Shown piece by piece: positions 10,927 to 26,100 of a stretch of DNA of 64,000 nt (positions within the stretch are counted from its first letter, which is position 1; each line of letters opens with the position of its first letter). The translations under genes and the position numbers were made by a program. The notes beneath the pieces are model-generated. The model was given only the letters and a program-made list of their open reading frames with translations. It was not told where the DNA came from and did not search any database. Source of the stretch: Lytechinus variegatus. Its lineage: Eukaryota; Echinodermata; Echinoidea; Temnopleuroida; Toxopneustidae. Location of the stretch: contig NC_054751.1 of NCBI RefSeq assembly GCF_018143015.1, positions 26,022,783-26,086,782 of the forward strand, given 5' to 3'.

Positions 10927-11092
10927 TGAAGACGTAAAGAGTGTATCCACCCGTCTTGCCACATTCCTAGCCAACAAGCACTACCTTCATGCCACCGAGC
11001 TCTTGACCAAGACCATGGGTCAGTTGGATGGGGACCTCAAGGGGGTCGAGGCCCTTAGTGAGACCAGGATAGAGATGTTTGCCAGGAAAGAT
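10927..11092 (+). CDS. EXOC4: EXOC4 visible exon 1
   Basis: Acceptor TTTGTAG, donor GTAAGT. The first base completes a codon begun in an exon outside the window. It encodes [20 protein letters not shown] and on to IEMFARKD, matching the Sec8 segment with SKHYLSATDML in vertebrates. It ends in phase 0. A decayed copy lies about 190 bases upstream. Confidence 0.92.
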
Positions 11093-14000
11093 GTAAGTGG
11101 ATTATGTAGATTGTCATGCAGGGGCCTGTAACTTAATAGAGGTTAGCGATTAATCATACGCTAGATTTTTATGATTGGTCATATATTGTAGTCACTGCAA
11201 GTAATCATAGAACAATGTTCTACGATCATTGCTAAGCTTTATGTTACAGGCATCTGGGGAGCGTTTCATGAAAGGACTTGTCGGACGTTTTATCCGACAA
11301 GTCCTGTTTTATCCGACAGTCACTACAGTGCGTATCAAAAAAAAGTTTACACTTTGAAAAAGCCATGGGAATTAAAGAATATACAACACGTGGGTAATTT
11401 TTTCACATATAATCTTGGGTTTGGGTCTCATCTATCCAATGAAAGTAAAAGTTTTGTCAGAATGTTACACTTGAGTGAGCACTGTCCATTTCTGTAAAGC
11501 TCGCAGAAATCTGTTTGCGCAGAAATGCTCGTTTTCATGCTGTGTCAAGGGGAAAGGACGAAATCAAACTGACACTACGAAAGATTTATCATACATTTCC
11601 TTTGCACTTTTAGTCAATTGGAATAAAACGGATACATTCAAGCATTTTGTGACAATTTTGCCACCCAAATTGAAATTTCAACACTCAATAAGCACAACCT
11701 TTACCCTATTTGTGCCAGCTGGATCTGAGGACATAACTGAATCTGAACAAAAGTTTATATCAGACATCTCCAGCATTTTTTCACTAAGTTTTTATCAATG
11801 ATAGTTGGTTTACATTTCATTTTTCATTTAATACTTGTTTCTCCACACTTTTCCCAAGCTTAGCAATGATTAACAAAATGAAAATCAAGCTTAAGCCAAT
11901 CCATGTAAATCACAGCTCAGTGTAAAGCAAATATCGTCATGATGGCCTCGGTGTGTGGGGGAGTGGGGAGTGGCGAAATGCACTCTTCGAAGTGTTTTGG
12001 GCAAGGAAACAAGTCAAACAATGTAGAAGATATCTTCAAATCAATTTTACTAGCTAAATTCCATGTGTTCTTCATGATTAAGATCTAATTTTATTCGCAT
12101 GACTATTTCAAATTTCTGCGCAAATCATTTTTCACTAACTTTTCAAAAGTAAGTGGTGCTCACTCAAGCGGAAATATTTTTTGACAGTTATATCGTCATT
12201 TGCTTTAATGGACCTGTACCAATGTTAAAATGTGGAACAATCTTCAGAATATTACAAATGTATAATTTTGCAGGATTTTTTCAAAGTGTAAACTTTTTTT
12301 TGATACGCACTGTATAGTAACAGTGCTTCTCAACCAATCAGAATCCAGGAAAGTTGTCAGATCTGACAACTTGTCGGACGAAAATATTGATGAAATGCCC
12401 CGCAGGTCGATGGTTGATTTCAATGTTAGTCGATTATAGCCAGCAAAACATCCCAGATAACACTAGCTATATGTCGCGGAGTATGAAAATTCATAACATT
12501 TATTATGATCTGCAATTTTGTGAGAGCAGGAAAAGGGGAAATGAAAGTAAAGCTTTTTACGGTGCTTGTCCATGAAAAGCGGGTATTTGGGTACTAATTT
12601 ACAAATTCTATGTTGGTTTTACACAATACAGAGCAGCATTAATGGTCAATAAAATTGCGATCTTTTCATGATCGCCAATATTTTGGTCAATCGTGTTGCC
12701 GTGATATATCAACACAATCATTAAAACTATAAATACATAACTTTTTCAATATTGCATCATTTTGATAATATGGAAATATCGCCCTGCACTAGTGGATAGA
12801 AGTCCATTGATTTGAATTGAATTGAATTGAAAAGGTTTTATTCAAAATCATTGCATGGTGCAGCCAAAAGGCTGAATTGTGTACAATTTACAGGTATATA
12901 CATGTATAAATAGCTGATTTAAAAACATCAAAACTTGAAATGATTAAGAAAATATAATGCAACTTTCACAAGTGAATTGATGTTTGTTTATTGCTTATCA
13001 TTAAAAAAAAACAATGATGTATGAAGCTGAATTTTCAGATTGAAGTCCCTTATTAAGTTATTTGTTTCACATCAGAGTAGTCTCACATCAAAGTAGTCTA
13101 ATGGTCAGAAGAATGGGTTACACTGCATGGTTACACTGCTTTTTTTTCTATTGTTATATGAGGTATACATTTCATATTTTACAATATTTATTTATGTTTA
13201 TCTATGATAAACATAATATTATTGTTTGTATTGAGTTGTTGATTTTGTTGATAATGTGAAATGTTGATATGAATAAACCTTGAACTTTGAATGTCCTTCT
13301 GTACAATACTTTCTATATCATCTCCATTATTTTTCAATCCAGCAACTCAACACAACACTTCTCATGGAACTCAGGGATCACCTTTATGAGAAATCAGCCA
13401 CCACATTCCAAACGAACTTCAACCGCGGCGGTTCCCTCCGAGGATCGGGCGGGATTGGAGGAGACGCATCGCCCAAGCTTTCAAGGAAACAAGCCCTCAT
13501 TGAGATGGCAGGGTCAGCCAGGAAGGCAGCCTCAAAGACACCAAGAAGTATGCATTCCCCCCAATTTTGATATTCCTGTATGCAAAATGATTTCATCAAA
13601 ATGTAAAACTGTCTTCTGCTAATGGAAGAAAGTCACCCCAGTGGCATATGAAAGCTCGTGCAGTGTTACTGCCACGTTATTTGAGAGAGGAAATGAATGC
13701 CGATACTGTTGATGTTTTTTCCATTTGATGTTATCATAGAAATAATGGATGATAAACTAATAATAATACTACATGTATATAGCACTTATAAGACGCCGAT
13801 TACCTCGTTGCCTATTCAATGGCGCACTATATATTACCCTGACTTAAGCACCAACTGCTAAAGGTGCTTGATAAATTCAAGGAATTGATCCTGCCAGGCA
13901 TCCCATTCACCTCACCTGGGTTGAGTGCAGCACAATGTGGGTAAATTTCTTGCTGAAGGAAAACATGCCATGGTTGGAATTTGAACCCACGTCCCTCTGG

Positions 14001-17000
14001 TTGAAAGACGAGTTGTCAGTGCTAGACCACGATGTCCCCACAAAACTGAAATTTTTGCAGTAAAAAGTAGCATTCTAACGTGAAGTGTGTCAAGACCTCC
14101 AAGGGCAACAGTTTATTGGAATAACCATACAAAAAAGAAGACGAATGTATGAATGAATAAGCAATTAAGTTATAACTTAATAATAAGTTAGGGATAGATG
14201 CTTTTACTCACAGTCCATTGTTACAAAACTAAACACAAACTACTTCGGTTGAACCAAAGGTCCTCTGATAAACTGATAAAGAATCCTCCTCATGTATTTC
14301 TTATCTCTTCCTATATTCCTTGTAGAATCGCCTATGTTGAGCGATAGCTCTGACGAGGAGAATCGACCAATCACAGAGGACCTGACAATGGATCCTGAGA
14401 CCAATGTAGATCACTACATTGCCATCTTGGTGGAATCACTGTCACTACTGAAGAGAATACCAGAGGCTGTTGAGGTAAAATGCTATGACGGTAGTTTACC
14501 ATTTAAGTCATCAGGAAAAGATATCCCAGTTCATTGGGCATATTGAGGATAATGATAATAATCATTATAGTTATATGCTTATATATCACTCAATACTTTC
14601 CTTTGCTAAGCACTTTACATATAATTATAATCAACTGGGTTATTGGGTCCATCATTGTTTAACTTGTAAAAAGCACCCTTTCCACTCCCTGGGGAGCATC
14701 CTGTCCAGGTAACTTTTTTTTATATACTGGTGCACACATGCCAGTCTTGTTACATTGACGTTCACATCCTACTGGGTACCTATTTAACACCTGTGTGGAG
14801 AGTGATAAACATGGATAAGTGTATTGCGAAAGGGCTTAATAGCACTGTGTGAGATTTGAACCTTCAAATCTTGGATTAAGTGTCAAGTGAGTGAACCACT
14901 ACACCACAATACAGAGAATAGGACACTGACAAGTTAACATTATTCGTCTGAAGAGGTTTAGGCTTTTCAACTGTTTACAATCGGATAATGAGAATCAAAC
15001 TAAACGTTCCATATTCATTAGCTGATAAGAAAATGAATACTTCTATTGTACAGGATGGTCCAATTTTGAGATGAAAAATTTGTATAAAGCAAGTAGAAAA
15101 TAAAGATTTCATAAACACTGATTGCGCAATAATAATTGAGTGCTACTTACTATGTAAATAATATGAATAGTTTTATCTCTCTTTCACTCTCTGATAAGGA
15201 TGGACAATGGATAAAAGTGATATGTTAGAATTTGCAAAATAATTCAATGGGCATCATGAAAGGAAGGATCAGTGTTAGGGTAAAGTCTTAGTCACATAGA
15301 GACACCCAACCAGCCTGGGGGCCGTTTCATAAAGCTGTTCGTAAGATAAGAGCGACTTTAAGAACGACTGGTGATCCTTTCTTACGCGCAAAACCATCGC
15401 TAATGAATATACTATTTGCCATAAGAAAGGGTCACCAGTCGTTCTTAAAGTCGCTCTAAACTTACGAACAGCTTTATGAAACACCCACCAAGATCAAATC
15501 AAGTGGAGAGATCTGTGTTTATACCTTGGGCATTCTTGGAGGAACCAAAGATTAATTTTGCCATTTTGATTTTTTCTTTTTTTACCTAGGCAATCAAGGG
15601 TGAAGTCCAGTCCGAGCTTGCAAAGATTGTTCATAAGTCAACAGCAGATGTCGCTGATAAGTAAGTCTGTATGCAATTTACATTTGACTTTGAGGAAATT
15701 GTATGCGATGTGGTACATCTATGTCATGTTGAATCTCTTGATACCTTAGCAAGTATGGGTAAATTTTTTGTTATATTTTTTTGTTGGATTTCAATTCTGG
15801 TAATCTGCAATCCAAGACATATTCAATAATTGATGCAATTTTCTTTTTTTAATTCTCGAAGTGCAAAGCAACGTGGAGAGAACATCATGCAGCAGAACCA
15901 ACCCAAACTCCTGGAAGAACTCCTAGATCTAATCTTTGAGAGGTTCAAGTGCGTAGCATCAGCTCACATGTGTGTCCTAGGTGCTCTACAAAGGATAACG
16001 GTAAGTGGTAGAGAGAAGTAAATGCCTTACCTTGACAAAAGGAAGCAAGTGTAAGTCCAAAATTCAAGCATATTTGAGCCATCAACATCAATAGGTGGAT
16101 ATAGCTGCAATGCACTCTTTTTGAAAATAAAGAGAAAGTATCCCATAGGGTCAAAAAGTCAAGTGCGCACAAAGTTACACACTTCTTTCTATTGCGCGTG
16201 TGCATGTAAATGCATTGCACATGTTGTACTGAACGCATCGGTATGGCCCCATATACATAGTGAATTATTGTAGTTTTGAACATGTGCATCATACGCGTCA
16301 GAAAATAACTTCATACGCTCAAAACTTTGCAACATCCTTCCAATAGATAGATGATGAAAAATGGTAAAAAAAAAACATTTTAAAAGTCTTTAGATTCTCA
16401 AAATAATGTAAAGATAATTCATCAGTTATTTTGTTATTTTCTCAACTTTTCCCACAAAAACACATGTTAATACGTTACATTTTCAAGTGACCAAAATCGC
16501 TTGCGAAGAGAGGTATATCTGACCACTCCTGAAATCGGGGACTACTCTGGATTTAAAAGCTTAATTACTAGTAGTATTTGCTCATTATTTTTAATAATAA
16601 TATTCCGCATTTATGTAGCTCTTTACACATCGGAACAACATCTCTAAGCGCTTTACAGATATATTATTACCTCGGTCATTGGATCCTTGCATGCCCGCAT
16701 ACAATGTATGCACCTTCTCCACTCCCTGGGGAGCATTCCACCATGAGTTCCAAGACTCAATTGCTAGGCATACTACATAGACTTTCGCATCCTGAAGGGT
16801 ACCCATTTAGCACCTGAGTAGAGAGTGGCACATTGTGGATTGACGCCTTGCCAAAGGACACTAGGCCATGGTGGGATTTGAACACACGACCCTCTGATTA
16901 CAAGGCGAGAGTCAGAACCGCTACACCATGGCGCTTTTTGTTCTTTGTCTTCATTTCCAAGTCCTACCCCTAAACTTTTTTTCCTTTTCTGTAATTGCTC

Positions 17001-20000
17001 TACAAGATATAATTAATAGTAAATATCCTCTTTTCTAATTCTACCTTCCCTGGTTTTCCTCTACAAGAATCTGTTTGATAATCTTTTGAATTTTATTGTA
17101 TTGACCTTTTTTCTGTTCAGCATTCTAATGCATTGAAGTTGACCTCTACAAACCCCCTTCACCCCATCCACCCAAATCATGTGTTTTCATGGACAATTAT
17201 GTTGGTAATATAATTCAGCCTAGCTTTCCACCTTAAACTGCAAGGGCAAAATGTGCTTGCATTGCAGTTATGGTATGATATGCGGGGATGTGAGAGTTCA
17301 GATTTTTGTCTGATTTCAGATTTTTTTTTTTTTGTTTTTTTCAGCTTAATTTCAGCTTATTTTTGGCTTTCCTCTGTACAAAAAGTATGGGAGCTCTTTA
17401 TATTTCAGACTTTTTCAACACTCTTCAGCTTTTTTCAGATCTTTTTATTTGTGACTACTCACACCCCTGGATATGTCATTTTGGTTATAATTCAGTGTCT
17501 GAAGTTATGGACAATAACACCTTGTTATATGCTTGGATCATGTTAAAATCGTCAGTTCTCTCTTTCTCTCTCTTTCTCTTTAGACGAGTGGAGATGTTCA
17601 GCTCTACACCATGGGGGATATCTGGTCCAAGATACAGACACAGGTAAACTTTTTTTTCTTCATTTTTTAATGTCGCCCGTCATTGTCTTTAACGCTCTAT
17701 ACATAGTATGTTCTTGATAAAAAATTAACTTGAACATTGTTCAAGTCCCCAAAATATGAGCAAAGAATGTGTTAGTCTTTTCCAGCAAAGTGTTGAAGTT
17801 CATCTTAATTAATGATGCTAGGAAACTGTTTTTAACCTGAGAATGGTAACGTTCTTACAAAACAATAATAATAAACAGTTATTGTATAGCGCATATCACA
17901 ATTATGAATGTCTCTATGCGCTTCCAAAGGACTTGGATATTATTACCCCAGCTGTAGCTTGGCTGCCGTAATTACTATGATTACAGCGCACACGCATTTC
18001 AAGGAATAAATTCCTGCCAGGTACCCATTCACCTCACCTGGGTTGAGTGCAGCACAATGTGGATAAATTTCTTGCTGAAGGAAATTACGCCATGGCTGGG
18101 ATTCGAACCCACAACCCCCTGTTTCAAAGTCCGGAGACTAATCCACTGGGCCACAACGCTCCACTTAATGCAATACAGACTTTTGTTTACAAAGGACAGT
18201 AATAACATAAAAAGCATTAAAAAAGAAAAGAATCTAGGGAGCTTTTCATGAAAGGACTTGTCGGACATTTTCTCCGACAGTTACAATAGGAACATTGTTT
18301 CACAGCCAGTCAAAATCTAGGAACTCGTCAGATGAAAAATATTGATGCAGTGCTCCTCAGTCTACCTACATGTATACATGTAGATAAACCAGAGATTTAT
18401 ACCACTGTCTGAATTATTGAAGAGTTAAGTATATCACTGATGGCGATTTCTTTCCTTTTTTTTATTCATTCAGCTTCAAATGATCCTGAGTAGTTACCTT
18501 GATGTTAGGAATGTAACAGCTACAGCCCAGCAAGCCACTTCAGCATTCACTGAAGTCAGTGCTAGGTAAGAGAGCCTAGAATTGATAGTCTATTTCTATG
18601 ATATTGTGAAATAATGAATTTATTTCATTTCTGTAATATTGTTAAATTGCGAAAATTCTGAATTCATTTCAATGTTAAAGAACATTTCTATTCATTCCCA
18701 AACTTAAGGCATTCAAGTGGAAGTTCACCCTGATAATTTTGTTTTTCTGTCTTGTCTTTTGTAATGATTTATGAGGGTCTTTTATGATCAAAGTATTTTT
18801 CATATTTATTTTTTAATCTGTTTTGTGATTTCCTATTGTAAGTTATGTCATTGATATCTTTTGCGTACAAATGTGGAAATAATCTTTACAAGCTTTATTT
18901 TTATGAACTCATATATCTTAATGCCTTCCCCCTCTTACAGTGATCTGAATACATATTTCAGCAGACGAAAGCAAGTTAGACAGAGGAAGGTTCCTCTGTT
19001 CCGCTTTGATATGTCATCCCATGCTATTAGTATGACAAACTATATGAGAGAGCAGAAACAAGAGTTTTATGGCTCGGTAAGTAAGTGTCAGACAGGAGTA
19101 AGTGTGCTTGAGAGTGGCAAATATCCATCCTTTCTGTAGTAGCTTATTTCATTGTTACTGGCATATTGTACAAAAATAAATGAAAACCAATATGTCCAGT
19201 AGACCAACACCCATTCCTCTCTTCTGTAAGCATGTTTATTACTTATAAATGTAATAATGATATAGGATTTGTATAGTACACATATCCACCTTGTTAGGTT
19301 CTCAAGGCACTCTCATATCACCCCAGCTAAGCTTGGCTACCGATTGCGGTGCTCACAGCTTTTTGAGGAATTACTTCCTGCCAGTACCTATGGACCTCAC
19401 CTGGTTATAGTGCTGCACATTTTGGATGAATTTCTTGCTGAAGGAAAACATGCCATGGCTGGGATTTTGAACCCACAATCCTCAGTTTGAAAGTCTGGAA
19501 ACTTAACTACTGAGCCACAACGCTCTTCCAAAAAAAATTTTTAATAGCGCTTTGGTGCCTTTTCTGCAACATAAAACAATAAAAAATTAAAAATTTGACA
19601 TTAAGATTCAGTAGTATCCCCCAGTTGGAACCAAATCCAATTCATGATGGGGTTGAATTCCAGTTTAATTATACAAGTAATATGAAATGATAGCATGGAG
19701 TGTATGTCATGCTATAATGTAACATGGATTGTCTATTATCATAGGATGGTCAAGTGTTAGCGGAGGATGAGACGAGCGAGCAGACGCAGATGGTTTGTAA
19801 GCCTAGTATCAAGAACATCACCATCATCTTTAAGCCACTCAATAGATTCATCAAGGATATTGAGGCTTCGATGAATGTCACAAATGGGTGAGTTGAATAC
19901 AAATTCACTTTGAAATAGGAATGCTGCCTGCCTGGTTAAATTTTGTTTTGTTGCTAATTCACAGTGCAACACGTTTGATGATTGATGGTGAAGGTGCTGG

Positions 20001-20011
20001 TGATGATGATA

Positions 20012-20076
<65 letters not shown>

Positions 20077-20083
20077 AGTGATG

Positions 20084-20115
<32 letters not shown>

Positions 20116-23100
20116 GATGATGACGATGATGATAATTTGATGTTTTAAAAATGGATGGATAGAAGAATAAATTTATGTTAAGTTCTTGGATATAAGTTTC
20201 TTACTGTACTTATTTATTTATTCTGTGCTTAATAATTCTAGCATTTTTATTATAGTTATTATTATGTAACCCATTTTTTTCTAGATTATTAAATTGGATA
20301 TTTAAAAATGATAACACGATTTGATATTGATTTTGATATTTCAGAAACCATTGCACATTACATCATTTTGTAAGTGACTTTGTGAAGGAAATCTTCTTAG
20401 GATATCTGCAAGGTGACATTGAGGAAGATCTTCAAGCTGCTACCAAAGGTTTGTCAAAATAACTTCCATTGGAGTCTGGACTTTAGGAAGAAAAGTTTAG
20501 TGTGACCACTTGTGATTTCTGAGCACTTGTTGGTGTAAAATTAATCAAATTTGGAATTACATGTATTATGAACACAGTAAACATGTTTTTCTTTTATCTC
20601 AAGTCCATGTATCATAAGTTTTAAGTTTCATAAGTCAGAGTGCTTGTTGGGGGTGATAGGCTAATGATGTTGATTATCCTCATCATCATGTTGGTGACAG
20701 GGATGATGATGGTGGTAAAGATGATTATGATGATGACGATAAAGACTGCGACAATGATAATGATGGTGATGAAGATAATGATGATTATGATGAAGATGGT
20801 GGTGACGATGGTGATGAGGGCAACAACGATGATGACGATGATGGTGACGGTGATGATGATGATGATGAAGATGATGATGATGATGATGATGAAGATAATG
20901 GTGATGATGATGATGAAGATCATGATGATCATGATGGTGATGATAATGACGACGACGATGATGATGATGGTGATAATGTTGCTGACTATGATGATAGTGA
21001 CGGATGATGAAAAGATCATTATCACGATGAGAGTGATGGTGATCAAGATGGTGCTGATTATCAGAGATTGGTGATGATTATTTTTTAATAATGATAGTGA
21101 TAATAACTGTGTTTAAAAAGAAGATAATAAAGATGATGAAGGCTGTTAAAATGATTGATTCACTTTGTTCTGATTCAAAATGTTTCTCATTTCGATTCTT
21201 GGAAATGGGCTAAACATAAGCCTTATACTGTAAAAATACCAGTCCAAAAGTATTTACAGGATCTATTTAAAACTTTGGAGATGTAAACCAAAGTTTGAAA
21301 ATGAATGAGGGTTGGTTTCAATGACTAAAAAGTGCATAGAATCTGTTCTACAAGTCTTTAAAACATGAACTCTGGATGAACCTAGCATGACCTATGTATG
21401 TACAGGGCATGCAATATACCATGTAAATGTCCCATGTAGCTAATAATAGTGTGTGCATAGGAGTTGCACAAAACAGAAGGCAGTCAACACAGCCAACCGA
21501 CTGTTTGAATTTGAGAAAACTGGACAAAAGCTAAACGTGTCTCAGAGACTGTAATAAAAATCAGGATAATGGATTTCTAGTAAAATTGTGGTGCATTTCA
21601 GGGATTTTGAGGATAGATACTAGCATTCATACATATGTTCCATCTTAGTTCAAGAATTTTTTTAAATCAGCTGCTTACAAAGTGCAATGTTGCCTTTAAA
21701 AGCTTCAAATCTGATAACCTACCAATCTACCGAAACACTCTTGACCCTACAGGAAGTGAATCCCTGAAGTCGCTGGTCGACATGCAGACCCAGAAGACCT
21801 TGGGTGCCCCCTGTCCTTTACTTCAAGCAGTGGTTACCATGGACAAGGCCGTGTCCTCGCTCCGGCAGCTGACCACCGACTTGCCGTCCTATGCTGACCA
21901 GTTCCTTCAGATGTTGTGCACTATCCTACAGGATTACAAGGAGACCTGTTATGCAACTTACAGAGGTAAGAAAAAAATATCGTCAAGAGACCAATGAAAT
22001 ATTTCTCAAGAGACCAATGAAATATTTCTCCTTTCAAGGCAGCTCTTATTGATACAAATGGCAAACACAGATCCAGGGAGCGTTTCTTGGAAGGATGTGT
22101 GAAATGTTTTGTCCAGCTAGTCTTGTTTCATCCAACAGATATCATAGATAACAGACATCTGTGCCACTCAGCGAATCAAACTCAAGGAGAGTTGTCAGAT
22201 TTTGACAACTGGTTGGATGACAAATGTTGATGAAATGCTTCTATAGGACAAATTTCATTAAGCAAATATGTTAACTTTTGCCATTATTGCAACTTCTTTG
22301 GTAAGAGGGCTATGCCTCCAATAGCAATCAAGGTTTCCATGTATGTAGTTACAATAATGCAAAAGTTGCCATAGTTGCAAGCCAATATGAAACAGGAAAC
22401 AGGACCTTGGACTCCTCAGCAACATTATCATTTTTTCCCATAATTTTCAGGCCTGGTTCAACCGGAATCGGAAGACAAGAGAATCTTCAGTGCTTCCTGG
22501 GTGAAGGATACCGGTATCAACCAATGTCTACGCTACCTACCTAACTGGCTCAACCTCCAGGAAGAGAGAAAAGCCGACAAAGACTCCATCGATCAGGTTC
22601 CAGAAACTATTGAAGATATCCGGGAGAGAAACGAAAAGGTGAATTACTGAGATAGCATGTAATGGTGATAATGATCGGAGGCTTTAATATAGCGCCATCT
22701 TTCTAGATAAATTCTATTCTGAGGTGCGATTTTATAACTACCCCGGCTTAGATCCAGCGCACAGTGCATTTAAAGAATTATTCCTGCCGGGTACTCCTGG
22801 ATAATTAGAGCATTTCGGGAACTGCGCTGTTGACAAATCATACAGTAAATGCATGTTTGGTGAAAAGGTCTGTGCTAATAGCACTCCCACTTTTTGAAAT
22901 GCACTCTCTTCAATAATACGCAATGCCAAGTCTGTAGAGTCAGTCAAAGCCGCCCCCTTCATAAAATCATCCGTTCATGCACATTGTTTTTTAGCGACAC
23001 TAGGCTTTCAGAATATGCTAAAAAAAAAGTGGGGGGAAATTAGACCCAAAATTAGGATTGAGCCTGTTCATAAAATCACTGACGATATTTGTGGGCTGTG

Positions 23101-26100
23101 TCTCCAACAGGGTAATTAAATGGAATGATATGATATTAAGACTTCAAACTATGAGAGAGATGGGTTTAAATGCTTCTCTGAAAATCTGTACTTATATTCA
23201 GGAGTCTGAATTACTGGTGACAAACTTAGGAGACAAGCTTCTCCAGACACATGAAGTGCTGACCGATCTAGGTTCTCTGCGATTACTTGCCAATCTTCAT
23301 GAAAGTCTGGTAAGAGAAGAAAAAGTTATGTGCTTTTTGATATTTAAATTATGTATATATTACCATTTCCCTACTTATTTCAAATATAGCTTTTATTTCA
23401 GGTCAAATCAGCCATATACACAAGTGTGCAAGTACCATACTTGGCACCACAGAGCAGGTTTTTAGAAATTAGTTTTATCGCATTTAGTGTTGGTTTATTG
23501 GCTCACCTGGGGCCTGAAACACAAAGGTTAGTGATTGATCGTATGCATGATGTATATTGTAGTCAATCAATCAAAACGATTTGTTAAACTTTGTGTGACG
23601 ATGCAACGATTGCTAAGCTTTGTGTGACGGGGCCCCTGACTGTAAGGACAAGAACATTGATTGAAAAATATGAATAGGGGACAATTCAGTTGTTACATCA
23701 AGGTTTGGTGTTATGACTATCAAATTCAATTTGCTGTTATGACTATCAAATTCAATTTGGATCTTGTGTGCAGGAATAAATGTATTTGTATGGGGTATAA
23801 CTATTTTTAATGGTGTTTGTATGCTCTTCTTAGGAATGGTTTGCTTGTCGAGTGAGAAACTTTGCCGGCCTTTTACCTAGCCAGGGATTCAACACGCTCA
23901 CAGTTCCAGGCTCGGTATCGTTGGTAAGTCTGAAGCCTTTGTTCTTGTTTGTTTGTGTTTTTTTTAACAAAGTTGATGAAAGATCAATGATAATTCATTG
24001 TAAAAAACATTGCATGATGCTTCAGGGATTCGATTTTAAGGTGCGCAAGAGCGATCGCGCGGTACATGCACGCCTTAATCCATTTTAGGTAGCGCGATTA
24101 ATAGCGCGCCTCGCGATCGTTGACCTGCACGGAAATGCCTAAAGTCGCCCTTGAAATCACCCAAAATCATGCTTATTGCCGAGTGATAACAACTCAATAT
24201 GCTCAAGCTCCGCTTACCATTTTAAAATCATCCAAAATCCAACACTCAAAGTCATGAATAATCCTTAAAAATAGCGAGTAGCGCAGTTTCAAATTCCGAC
24301 GTTGCGTTATTTTTTCTGTACCACGTATTTCCATACACATGGTACCAAGTACGGAAAAAAAATCAATGCAACGGTCGGGAAACAGTTGCATGTATAGGGG
24401 TCCATTATGACTACCACAATGTGCAATTTCGAATGCACATGTTTCCCCTACAGATATCACAATTCTGTGATTAAATAATTCGAATTACACAGGAAATAAA
24501 TCCCTGAGTCTTGTAACCTAGCATTGGTGAGTTGTCATTCGGCTTTGGTTTTCAAAACGGCTTATTAACTTCCAAAATAAGTTACCTTATTTATTAATTA
24601 TAACTAAAAAAATCATTTATTTTCTTTTTGGCTAGGGGATGAGGTATTATATCAGACAATAAATCATCAAACAAAGCTCCATCTATTTTACAAGGCTGGC
24701 GGCAGGCTCACGCATTGGCGCTTTTACTAGCTAGCCAGTTAGAGCTCTGTCTCTCTGCCAGAGCTCTGGGGGACAATTCACTCAGTAAAGGCCTCAATGA
24801 TGGTGATTTTCTGTTTCAGACAGAGTTTACATTTCATGGATATTATTCAAAACTGCCAATTAAGTTGATGATTTCTTCATTGTCATGTATATTGAAGTTC
24901 TTAATGAATACATTCTCACCGAATTTAGACTCCCCAATAGAGGAAAAGTTAGGGGATGTGGGCCGTTTAGGCTTTATTACATGTACATGGCTGAGTACAG
25001 GGTATTGTACTGGAATAGATGGAGTAGAAATTAGATATTGAATTCATTTATATCCAAGTCCAACTCACAGTCACACACACACACATGCACTCACCCACAC
25101 ACATCCACCCACACACACCCACATCCAAGATTCTAAGCATGAAAAATAACTTTAAAAATCATACAATATTGAACAAAAAGTAATAATTCATTAATAAGTG
25201 AACAGGTATTCCTCAAAATACAAAAAAGTAGCATTTAAAAAGAGCCCCTGAAATGCAAAAAGTAGCCCCCGAAATTTGCCAAAAAAAATAAAATGGAGCC
25301 CCTGAAAAAAAAATTGTCAGTGACTTAACTTTAAGCCAAAGTCAAAACCTAACTCAAACAGGTTTTGATAACACACAATCTAATTACAAAACATTGTAAA
25401 GCGATTACAAATACTTCCTTTGGTTGTTGATTGTAACTTTATAGTACATACATTTCCTCCATCTGTTTTGTTAATTGGACAAAAAGCTCCCCTTGTATGT
25501 TGAAGAAGAGCTTTTTGCAGTGCTCCTCTACAGCTCTCCTTAAAAGATCTAGGAGAGCTATTTATTGCTCCCCTCATAATTATAAAACTGAGTCCCTGAT
25601 GCTTGTTCAAGGATGTTGAATAATATTTATTTTATGTATTATAAAAATTATATATGTTATTTTTTTTTTTGGGGGGGGGGGGTTCGAACAGAATATTGGC
25701 AGATGCTAATACATTCCAATAAATTTAATTCCAAGGGCGGGGAACTGGGTGGGATTCAGCCCCCTCCCCACGTTTTTTCCAAAACCATGCACAAAAATGT
25801 AAAAATCTGATTGTGATTTTTTGCATGGTCATCCCCCATTTTTGGCTCAGCCCCCCCCCCCCCATTTTTAAAACTGTTCTTCTTCGCCTGATTTCAGTTC
25901 AATTCATGTTTCAATAGGGAATACTTTTCTAAATACAATTTGTGGTTGCTTAAGCACGTTGTATTAATTGTTTCAATGGGGGAAACTGCTCAGGGAAAAC
26001 CAAATTGAGGTCTCAATAGACAGATGGCCCTTTTATGCAGGTGGTCTTTAAATCATGCTGGCATTAAGAAATCCCTTTGGTGGGTATAATGTTTGCGACA

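Noticed and set aside
11475-11801. 108-codon ORF inside the TA-flanked element
   Set aside because: No DDE or helix-turn-helix motif and no similarity to Tc1/mariner transposase; probably chance.
18090-18162. tRNA gene candidate
   Set aside because: It has A- and B-box words but no foldable acceptor stem and is joined to a SINE body; it is a SINE head.
19921-20148. 75-codon ORF with a long poly-Asp run
   Set aside because: It is the translation of a (GAT)n microsatellite in an EXOC4 intron.
20621-21074. Two overlapping ORFs of over 140 codons rich in Ile or Met
   Set aside because: Both arise from the GAT/TCA low-complexity tract read in different frames; no real sequence complexity.
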